Program-made: the position numbers and the translations under genes
Notes under the pieces: generated by a model
The model's database searches: none
Seen by the model: only the letters and a program-made list of their open reading frames with translations
Told to the model about the DNA's origin: nothing
NCBI GenBank assembly: GCA_022828595.1
Contig: JAKGHH010000003.1
Coordinates: forward strand, 58,827,759 to 58,891,758
Reading direction: 5' to 3'
DNA from: Nelumbo lutea
Taxonomy: Eukaryota; Streptophyta; Magnoliopsida; Proteales; Nelumbonaceae
Length of the DNA: 64,000 nucleotides
Shown here: piece after piece, positions 55,971-64,000 of the stretch
Layout: each line of letters begins with the position of its first letter
How positions within the stretch are numbered: position 1 is the first letter of the stretch

Positions 55971-57380
55971 CTAGCTCGGGTAGTGGACTTCCCTTATGAA
56001 GTTTGCTGCGAGGAGCTTCTCAACCTCCTCGTCGACCGCTCTCCAGCGTTCTGGGGCTAGGTTGCGTTTCTTCTGTCTAACGGGTCTGACTACAGGGACA
56101 GTTTTAAGTTTGTGAGTTATCAGTCCGGGGCTAATGCCGGGCATGTCGGCCGCAGACCAGGCAAAAATATCTAAATTTTGAAGTAAAAAACTCACCAGTT
56201 CGGCTCGTAGGGGGTCTTCGATGGAAGCTCCGACGCTTAGTGTGCGAGCTGGGTCCGTAGCTGAAGTCGGGATTGTGATTGTTTCCTCCGTGGGCGAATC
56301 TCGCTCCTCACCTTGCTCCGCCGGTTGCTCTAGCTCGAGGTCGTCGGCCGCCTTGGTTTTTCCCTTTAGGGCGGCAACGTAGCATTTGCGGGACTCGAGC
56401 CGGTCGCCCCACGCTACCCCTATACCGAAGTCCGTAGGGAACTTCATGGCCAAATAGTAGGTGGAGACCGCCGCCCGTAGGACATGCGTGATCAGTCGCC
56501 CTATTATGGCATTGTATGAGGAGGGGGTCGCGACTACCAGGAAATCATGGTTGAGTCTGACCGCACAAAGCCATGTGCCGACTTCCACAGGGACAGTTAC
56601 TTTTCCGAGGGGCCTAACTTCCTCTCCGCTGAAACCTACCAAGGGAGTGTTCGCGGGCTTCAGCTCGCTCCTCTTTAACTGCAGCTGGTCAAATGCCGAT
56701 TTGAAGAGGATGTCCGCTGAGCTGCCCGAATCTACGAGTACACGCCTGACCTCGAAGTCGCTGATCCTTAGCTTAATGACAAGCGCGTCATCATGGGGGT
56801 AGTGGACTCCTCGCGCGTCGTCCTCCGTGAAAAAGATTGGTTCTTCGGTCTTTGGTCTCTTTGGGGGGTTCCTTTCTTCGAGGGCTGCTTCGCGAACTGA
56901 AGTCCGGGCTGCTGTCGAGGTACACCCCGCTACCACGGATCCTCCCACTATTACATGGATGGTTCCCCGAACTGGCCTCTCTTCCGGAGGCTGCTTCTGC
57001 AACGGTTCGGTAGGTCTGTTGCTAGACTCGGGTGCATCCTTTTCTTGCTCCCCTTGCTGACCTGCTTTATTGTTATTGTTGTGTTGTACAAAATTTCTCA
57101 AGTATCCGCGATGGATGAGTCCCTCTATCTCGTCCCGGAGGTTATTACACTGTTCGGTGCTATGACCATGGTCTCTATGGAAACTACAATACAAATTCTT
57201 GTTTCTATCGTTCGGATTTCCCTTCAGGCGAGGTGGCCACTTAACGTACGGAGCGTCTTTGATCGTCATTAAGATCTCTGTCCACCTCGTGTTTAATGGC
57301 GTGTAGTCCGTCCGAACTGCTAGGGGGGCCCGGAAGGACTGGTTCGGCTTCGGCTCCCGGGTCGGGTTTTTTCTATTCAC
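55971..57380 (-). pseudogene. gag C-terminus, protease and RT N-terminus of element C (open 469 codons)
   Basis: The longest open frame of the window. In it: YTPLNTRWTEILM, the nucleocapsid-like CSFHRDHGHSTEQC (residues 65-78, C-x2-H-x4-H-x4-C-like), an Asn run, IHVIVGGSVVAGC, and the protease active site VDSGSSADILF (about residues 216-226). DFLVVATPSSYNAIIG, LDIFAWSAADMPGI and RQKKRNLAPERWRAVDEE lead into RT. It is closed by TAG in HYPS*VAN, where a Trp codon is expected. The listed start is not a real initiator; the reading comes from upstream gag. Confidence 0.9.
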
Positions 57381-57384
57381 CGGG

Positions 57385-58804
57385 TTGGAGAGGAGGTCGC
57401 CTTCTCTCTTTCTTTTCTCGTTCCCGCCTTCGGTTCATTGGTTGATTTCTTCTTCTGTCCTCATGAACTTATCCGCGAGTTTGAGGAATTCGGCCACGGT
57501 CGCGGGCTGGTTGGCCACCATGTGCCATTTGAACTCTTTGTGCGTCACCCCTCTTTTGGCCGCCGCGAGCTGCACTGCGGGGTCCAACCGCGGTATTTGC
57601 AAACATGCTTCGTTGAAACGCTTGATGTAGCCCCGAATAGATTCTCCTTCTCTTTAGACCACTCCGAAGATGCTTTCCTCTGTTATGGGGCACCGTCGGC
57701 TGGTGACGAAGTGTGTGGTGAAGACTTGCATGAACTGGGCCCAGCACTTTATCGACCCGGGGGCCAGGTTCCTGTACCAAGTGCGGGCTACCCCCCTGAG
57801 GGTGGTGGTAAAGGCCACGCACATGCACGATTCGCTGGCCCTGGCGAGGTGCATTTGCGACTGAAAGGCGTCAACGTGGTCGTTGGGGTCGAAGGACCCG
57901 TCATACTTGTCCAGAGGTGGGAGCTTGAAGTCTCTGGGTAAGGGGACCGCCAGGAGTTCCGATGCGAGGGGGGAAGGAACGGAGAGAGTCGGGGTAGCCC
58001 CTACCTCGTCCGAGCTCGTGGCTTTGCCTCTGAATTCCGACAAGGCACGGGTGGCAGTTTGGCGACTTCGCCGGCGCCTTCGCCGTTGAGCGGGCTTTGT
58101 GCTGGCGCTGCTGGCCTCTGTGTTACCGAGCTCGATGGGCCCGGAGTGCTGGCGGTCTGCCGCCAGGGCGCTGAATCGGTTTTTGGTGAGTGGGAGCTCG
58201 GGCTGGGAGCGTCGGGGTGCCGACCTCGCGGGCGAGGTTCCCGACCCGCCTGCGGGTTGCGAGGCGGGGATGACATTTTTCACTCTTCAGCCTGGGGACG
58301 AGGCCTGGCTGTTGGGGTGGTTCTAGGGCCGGGAAGCCTTCGCCTGGCGGGGGTGCCCATCCTGCGGTGAGCCTTGACCGGCCTCGGAGCGGGGTGGCGA
58401 GGTGGAAGTAATGGTTGGTTCAGTGGCAGTTGGGGGAACTGCTATTGATAGTGATACTGGGAGATGTTGTGCAGCACTTGGTGTTGGTGAAGCTGGTGTT
58501 GCTGGGACTGTTGCATTTGGGCTTGCATTGCCCGCATGCACTGCATCAGGTCCTCCAATCGGTCTTGGCTAGCTGCCAGGGGGACGGCAGTTGGTTCAGT
58601 GAAGGTTGTCTCAATGGGGAGAGGAAAGGGGACGTTTGTGGTAGGAGGGTTTACGGGTGCCACTGCTTGTGGCGTGTTCAGGATGGGGATCCCATCCGCC
58701 GAAAGGGGGATGGTGAACTGTCCAACGCACACTACGGGGACCCGAAGTTGCTCCCCGATGGCGTTTGTCTCCGTGCCACGTCCGGTGTTGCTGGAGGAGG
58801 CCAT
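57385..58804 (-). pseudogene. gag of element C
   Basis: Starts at ATG 58804 (MASSSNTGRGTETNAIGEQL), with CVGQFTIPLSADGIP and a Gln/His-rich coiled stretch, to a stop at 58442. After a frame change the Arg-rich linker and capsid block (58283-57654) follow: FKLPPLDKYDGSFDPNDHV, ARTWYRNLAPG, FMQVFTTHFVTSRRCP. It stops at TAA 57654-57656 where D has CAA. Beyond it RGYIKRFNEACLQIP and VTHKEFKWHMVANQP continue to the next frame. A is broken at the same codon by TAG. Confidence 0.87.
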
Positions 58805-58870
58805 GAGTGTTGGGTTTTTTGAAGAAAAAAAAGGGGTATCGAAGTTCGGAGGGAGGCTCTTTGAAACGTG

Positions 58871-58888
58871 TTCCCACAGACGGCGCCA
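58871..58888 (-). other. primer-binding site of element C
   Basis: On the minus strand TGGCGCCGTCTGTGGGAA, two bases after the LTR end, the least degraded form in the window. Confidence 0.85.
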
Positions 58889-58890
58889 AT

Positions 58891-59748
58891 TGATGGAGCA
58901 CGATCCGGCCGGTCTTAGCTGTCCGCTGCCTTGCTTCCGAACGGGGTAGCAGGGAACCTGAAATGGAGGAGATGGGAAAGCTCCGGGGGGAACCCGGTGT
59001 AGAGGCTCCGAAGCTCAAGTTAGAATCTTTCAAAAGCAAGGTAATACCAGATAGCGCAAAGTTTGCATACCTCCGTTGTCGGGGGGCAGGGGGCTCTTAT
59101 AGTCACTTCGTGTACTCGTCCCGAGGCCCTTGTCAGGTCGGGTATGATTACCCTTGCGCTTGTCAACTCGGCCATCGTCCCTTCTGTTGAGATAGAACCG
59201 TCACTGCCTAACCGTCTAACTGGAGATGGCGGCGTCAGTGGCAGTGGCAGGTGGCCGTTTAGAGTGCTGCTGCCAAACGTCAGATCCCAAGTCAGTCAGG
59301 CGTGGCATCCTCGGGCACGGACTTCCCCGGTGTCAGGCATGGTACGACTTGTTTGGCTTTGGTGCCTAGAAGATGATGCGAAGTGCTGAGCGAGGCGGTC
59401 TTGAGCTCGGAGGTATCCCGAACTGTTACAAGGTGGGTCAGTTCGGCGAAGTGTCCCGAGCTATTACAAGGTGGGTCAGTTCGGCGATGTCTATCCCGAG
59501 CTGTTACAAGGTGGATCAGTTCGGCGATGTTTATCCCGAGCTGTTACAAGGTGGGTCAGTTCTGCAAAGTGTATCCTGAGCTGTTACAAGGTGGGTCAGT
59601 TCGGCGATCTCTATCCCGAGCTGTTACAAGGTGGGTCAGTTCGGCGGTGTGTCCCCTTGTCCCCGCCTAGGCTTGGCCCCTTCTACCGAGCTGTTGTTTC
59701 CGCCACGTGTCACATAATGGAGAGGTCGGGCCAAATCTTCCTTCATCA
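58891..59748 (-). repeat. 5' LTR of element C
   Basis: On the minus strand it starts TGATGAAGGAAGATTTGG and ends GTGCTCCATCA. CTATAAGAG (plus 59094-59102) is the probable promoter box. The six-copy array is at 59413-59649, as in the other LTR. Confidence 0.93.
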
Positions 59749-59758
59749 TGTTCCATAC

Positions 59759-60415
59759 AGATGAAGGGTGATTTGGCCCCAACCTAGCGAAGAGGGGACA
59801 CGTGGACATGACCTGACCAAGAGATGATAACTCAGTCTGACAAGTTTAGTTCACAACAATTGAGCTCAGGTATTCAGTCACCTCGACACAAGGGCCACTT
59901 CGGCTTAAGGCTCACCTCGGTGCAGGACCACCTCAGCATCGAGGCACCTCGGTATCCAATTCAGTTCGGTACTAAAAGACTGAAGTAATTGACTCCCGTG
60001 TAACCAACTCTAGAAGTCTCTCCAACAGATCCTGAATCTCTCAAGATCACGATGAGCTAGCAGATCCTGACTTTTCCGGGATCACGATAAGGACTTATCC
60101 TAACTCCGCCAAATCGGAAGTGGAACGAGATAAGCCTTACCTGTATACTGCTCCTTCGGAAGCGGAGCAAACTCTATCCGAAGCTCTTTTGTGAGCTCCA
60201 TGACTACTTCAGTATATAAAGGCACCAACCCCAATGGCTCAAGGTACGCGTGATTTTTCTGCTCTCTAGCTCTCTAGCTCTCAAAGCTCTTCAGCTCGCA
60301 TCACATTACTAACTTAAGCGTCGGAGCGACCTCGCCGGGTTAGCCACCCCGGGTTCTCTGATCCTTTCTTGCAGATTCATCCTCCAACAGGGAGCAGTCA
60401 GATCGCACAACATCA
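59759..60415 (+). repeat. 5' LTR of element D
   Basis: Starts AGATGAAGGGTGATTTGG (first base changed from the family TG) and ends CACAACATCA. TATATAAAG at 60213-60221 is the likely promoter box. The left flank is TGTTCCATAC, shared with element C. Confidence 0.85.
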
Positions 60416-60417
60416 AC

Positions 60418-60435
60418 TAGCGTCATCTATGGGAA
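60418..60435 (+). other. primer-binding site of element D
   Basis: TAGCGTCATCTATGGGAA, a decayed form of the TGGCGCC-type sites in A and C. Confidence 0.65.
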
Positions 60436-60483
60436 GACGATCAAAAAGCCTTCTTCACAATCAAGAACTTTCCATTGAAATCA

Positions 60484-62200
60484 ATGGCATCTTCCAGTCA
60501 CGCCGAATAGAGCAGTGAGATGAATGTCTCTAGGGGGGCAACCTCAGCTTCCTTTGGTATGCATTGGCTAGTTCACCATACTGCTTACTGCAGTTGGGGT
60601 CCCAACACTGGCCATGCCACAAAACACCACACAGGTGAACGCCCCACTCCCTCCATTGGTAGGCACAACCTACGCTGAGTTGCCTGTGGTTCCCCTCAAA
60701 GTTGGACAATCTCAGTTCGACGAACTGGTGCACTGCGCGCGGGCCATCCAGGTCCAAATGCAGCAGGTCTAGCAATTCCAGTGGTACCAGCAGTACATAT
60801 TCTACCAACACTACCAGCAGTACAAGTTCTACCAACACTACCAGTAGTACATGTTCTACCATCACTACCAGTAGAAATTTCCTCCACTGCCACAGAGCCA
60901 GTAGTCGGTTCCACCCAGGCACCCAGGGACCCAGTAGAACTAGAACCGACCTCTCATGAACCAGGACTTCACTCGACCTGCCCACCGAGACAAGGAGACT
61001 TCCCAGGTCCCAGTTCCTCCCAGGAGTCAAGTCTCACCTCACGGGAGGAAAGACGGTCATCAGATCACTCCACCTGCTTCATAAGGTAACCTTGGAAATA
61101 GGTCTGGGGACACTCAGCCCAATAGGGTCATTCTTCCTCAGCGTTCGCATCAAGAAGGCGGATCGCTCGCAGGTAACCGGTTCGGGGTTCTAGGTGTGGA
61201 CTCAAGGCAAGGCCCCTCCGTCCACGATAGTCAGCCACAGAATCCCACAAGGAACTAGGAGCTACCTCGCGACAAAACAGTACCAAAGCATATCGAGGTT
61301 AGCAGCACCAACGCAGAACCGATGCCCAAAGACTTCAAGATGCCTCCCCTGGATAAGTATGATGGATCTTTTGATCTTAATGATTATGTGGATTCCTTCC
61401 AGTCCCAGATGCACCTAGTTGGGGCTGACGAGTCCTGCATGTGCGTAGCTTTCTCCACCACCTTCAAGGGAGTAGCTCGGACTTGGTACTAGAACCTCGC
61501 CCTAGGATCAATCAAGAGTTGGGCGCAGTTCATGGAATTATTTACCTCGCACTTCATCACCAGCAAGAAGTGCCCGAGGTCACAGGAGAGTCTACTTTAC
61601 ATAGTCCAAAGAGAAGGGGAGTTCATCAGAAGCTACATCAAGCGGTTCAACGACACCTTCCTGTAGATCCCCGACCTAGACCCAGCGGTGAGACTCACGA
61701 CAGCCAAAAAGGGCATAACTCAAAGAGAGTTCAAATGGCATGTGGTAGCCAACAAACCTAAAGACATCACAGAATTCCTCAAGCTCGCCGACCAGTTCAT
61801 TGAAACCAAAGAGGATGAACCCGAAGACTGACAATCCAGCAGAGAAAAGAAAAAGAGATGGTGACAACACAGGTAATGACGAGAATAAAAGAAGAAAGAG
61901 TAAGTCCCCGACCAGGGGAGGAAACAAGTCTGGGAGCCGATCTCCTTTGCGATCTTGCAAGTCAAGTCAATGCTCCAAGACCCCACATGTTGAAAGGACG
62001 AACTACACACCCCTCAATGCTAAGCGAGGAGAAATCCTGATGGCTATCAAAGGCTCCTTCTTTGTCAAGTGACCTCCTAGGTTTAGGGGAGATCCCGCCA
62101 CTAGAAATAGGAATGTCTATTGTCACTTCCACAGAGACCACGGGCACAATACGAAGAACTGTAGGAACCTCCATGACGAGATCGAGGAGCTCATTCATCG
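60484..62200 (+). pseudogene. gag of element D
   Basis: Starts MASSSHAE at 60484 and is soon interrupted. A Tyr/Gln-rich segment at about 60780-60875 is a three-unit ~30-bp tandem repeat (CTACCAGCAGTAC-like). The capsid block is at about 61320-61800: FKMPPLDKYDGSFDLNDYVD, ARTW, LFTSHFITSKKCP, VQREGEFIRSYIKRFN. It keeps CAA at the Gln codon that is a stop in A and C. The knuckle VYCHFHRDHGHNTKNCRNL is whole and is followed directly by HRGVINMITGG, the linker of C being deleted. Confidence 0.82.
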
Positions 62201-62213
62201 TGGGGTAATCAAC

Positions 62214-62868
62214 ATGATTACTGGTGGGTCCATCAACGCAGGGTGCACTTCAGCAGTCGGACGATCCTTAGTCCACGAACTAGAAAGCAAGGAGCAGAAC
62301 CCGCCAAAGGGACCCCGACTTGAAGACCCTATTTACTTCACGGAGGATGATGCACGCGGGATCCGGTATCCTCATGACTACGCCTTGGTCATAAAGCTGA
62401 GGCTAAACAACTTTGAAGTCAAGTGCATCCTGGTGGACTCGAGTAGCTCGGCAGACATATTATTCAAAGGACACATTCGACAAGTTGCAACTTCAGGAAA
62501 ATGACCTAAAGCCAGCAGATACCCCCCTGGTAGGCTTCAGTAGCGAGGAGGTCAGACCTCTAGGGCGAGTCTCAGTACCCATAGAGGTCGGCACGTGGCC
62601 GAATATTGTGAGGTTCAAGCACACATTTTTTGTAGTCGCAACCCCCTCTCCTTATAATGCCATAGTAGGTTGGCCCATTACACATGCCCTACGTGCAGTA
62701 GTACCGACCTACTACCTGGCAATGAAGTTCCCTACAGACTATGGAGTAGAGGTTGTGCGAGGTGACCAACTTGAATCTTGCAAATGCTACATAGCCACCC
62801 TCAAGGGGAAAGCCAAACTAGCGGCTAATATCGAGCTCAAGCGACCAATGGAGTATGCTGATGAGTGA
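62214..62868 (+). pseudogene. protease region of element D
   Basis: ITGGSINAGCTSA, DPIYFTEDDARGIRYPHD and VKCILVDSSSSADILF. The active-site triad reads DSS instead of DSG, losing the conserved Gly. After a frame change, DLKPADTPLVGFSSEEVRPLG, FVVATPSPYNAIVG and DQLESCKCYIATLKG follow, ending at TGA 62866-62868. Confidence 0.82.
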
Positions 62869-62949
62869 GATACACCAACAAAGGAGACGATCCACATCCC
62901 GATCTCAACCGATGACCTAGCTAAGACTCTCTAGATCAGCACTTCGATC

Positions 62950-63838
62950 GAGGAGCCACTTCGCTCTCGGGTGGTAAGATTTTTATTACAAAATTTAGAT
63001 ATATTTGCTTGGTCTGCGACAGAGATGCCTGGAATAGAATCCAATAGTATAACGCAGGGAGAACCTTTCAAAGAATTGTAAACAAGATTTTTGAGTCGTT
63101 AATTGGAAAAGTTGAGTGTTATGTAGATAACATGGTCGTGAAGACCCAATTTTCAAATTTTTTGTTAGAAAATTAGCAAAGTGTTTTCAACACTTTACGA
63201 AAGTATAATATGAAATTGAATCCCAACAAGTGTGTCTTCAGGGTCACATTGGCTAAATTTTTGGGCTACATAGTCAACCAACGTGGCATCGAAGCAACCC
63301 GGAAAAAAATAAAAGTCATCTTAGATATGAGACCACCCCGCAAACTAACAGATCACTGCCTATATTTCTTTAAAGCTATAAAAAAGAGTAAAGACTTTGA
63401 GTGGATTGCAGAGTGTCAGCTCGCCTTCGACGAGCTAAAAAGATACATAGCTAGTACCCCGGTTCTGACCCGACCCGAGGAAGGGAATATTTTAAAGTTG
63501 TACCTCTCCGCGAGTGATGAGGTGGTCAACTCGGTATAGATCAAAGAGGTAGATCGGGTCCAACGACCCATCTACTATGTTAGCAAAGTTTTGTAGGATG
63601 CTGAAACGAGGTACCCGAAAATTGAGAAACTAGCGTCACTAGTCTTAGTAGCTCGCAAACTTCATTCGTACTTCCAAGCCCACACCATCGTCATCCTCAC
63701 CAACAAGCCTCTGACAAATCCTGCTCAAGCCCGAGGAGTCTAATAGATTGACGAAGTGGGCTGTCGAACTCAGCGAGTACGACATCAAGTATGAACATCG
63801 GACGGCAATTAAAGCCCAAGCCTTGGTCGATTTTGTGG
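62950..63838 (+). pseudogene. reverse transcriptase and RNase H of element D (deleted)
   Basis: LDIFAWSATEMPGIE is followed near 63057 by a jump to RTFQRIVNKIFESLIGK, so the RT fingers and first catalytic Asp region are missing. The YxDD box reads YVDNM (near 63121), the second Asp changed to Asn. KLNPNKCVFRVTLAKFLGYIV, LYLSASDEVVNSV, then ELSEYDIKYEHRTAIKAQALVDFVAECMF follow, with stops near 63174 and 63537 and frame changes. Confidence 0.82.
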
Positions 63839-63954
63839 CAGAATGTATGTTCAACACCGTAACTCCCGAGTTGGTTGAGCTCGAGCACACGGTGGAAGCT
63901 TCAACCAGTGCGGCACCAATCTCGGTTAGAGCTGGTCCGACCTAGGATGAGGAG

Positions 63955-64000
63955 CCCTGGATCCTCCACGTTGACGGCTCATCCAACCAACAAGGAAGCG
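63955..64000 (+). pseudogene. second RNase H of element D, first residues only
   Basis: WILHVDGSSNQQGS at the window edge matches the start of the second RNase H in A and C, with the first catalytic Asp present. The remainder is outside the window. Confidence 0.8.

Larger units (their letters stand above)
49398..59748 (-). mobile_element. Element C: best-preserved Tat-type Ty3/gypsy retrotransposon
   Basis: It is read on the minus strand: 5' LTR 59748-58891, primer-binding site, gag, protease, RT, two RNase H domains, integrase, antisense gene (plus strand), polypurine tract, 3' LTR 50254-49398. The LTRs differ by about 22 substitutions and one indel over ~857 bp by hand count, mostly transitions. 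The flanks AGTTC (49393-49397) and TGTTC (59749-59753) agree at four of five positions, so this looks like an original insertion. Pol is broken by a few stops and frameshifts only. Confidence 0.93.
59759..64000 (+). mobile_element. Element D: Tat-type Ty3/gypsy retrotransposon, truncated by window end
   Basis: The 5' LTR, primer-binding site, gag, protease, partial RT and RNase H are visible; the window ends inside the second RNase H, so integrase, antisense gene and 3' LTR lie beyond. It starts 10 bp from the 5' LTR edge of C in the opposite direction. Internal deletions remove the gag-protease linker and the N-terminal RT. Confidence 0.88.

Noticed and set aside
56461..58949. Plus-strand frames across gag and pol of element C
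   Set aside because: They run opposite to the recognisable gag and pol domains and are reflections of their codon bias.

Overview
The window is nuclear DNA of a flowering plant. It is intron-containing, AT-rich and dominated by transposable elements, and it lacks bacterial gene organisation, rRNA or organelle genes. Species cannot be named from the sequence. One ordinary host gene is convincing: a small two-exon RmlC-like cupin (DUF861/cupin_3 type) at 13521-14000.

Layout. 1-13000 is intergenic DNA with many small non-autonomous DNA transposons: hAT-type MITEs with 8-bp target duplications, Tourist-type MITEs with 3-bp duplications, one 555-bp foldback element, and paired Helitron-like termini. 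13000-14000 holds the cupin gene behind a hairpin carrying TGACGTGG boxes. 15-19 kb and 31-35.8 kb are AT-rich repeats that flank element A. Four related Ty3/gypsy LTR retrotransposons follow: A (19216-30891, +), B (35819-42822, +), C (49398-59748, -) and D (59759 to the window end, +, cut off). 42.8-49.4 kb between B and C again carries small MITEs.

The four retrotransposons belong to the Tat-type branch of plant Ty3/gypsy elements. They share a TGGCGCC-type primer-binding site, a gag with a C-x2-H-x4-H-x4-C-like knuckle, a DSG protease, RT with Y(I/V)DD, an RNase H, a second RNase H (motifs DGSSN..G.GAG, NNEAEYEAL, CSDS), and an integrase without a chromodomain. All are broken by stops, frameshifts, deletions or insertions. 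C is best preserved: a hand count of about 22 substitutions and one indel over ~857 bp separates its two LTRs.

The most interesting structure is an antisense transcription unit between the 3' end of pol and the 3' LTR of A, B and C. In each copy an identical CTATAAATAG box lies about 170-185 bp upstream of an ATG on the strand opposite to gag-pol. The predicted protein contains an FPWEHG-type domain resembling the plant 'putative gypsy type transposon' family, then a basic patch, then an alanine-rich coiled coil with an acidic tail. In A and C the gene is cut by two short introns at matching positions. In C it is nearly complete, 609 codons apart from one early TGA. Antisense extra ORFs are known in Tat-type elements; the shared promoter box and the paired intron positions are read directly here.

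Insertions date one another: a hAT MITE sits inside the integrase region of A, two Tourist MITEs each contain a hAT MITE, and C lies head-to-head with D with only 10 bp between their LTRs.
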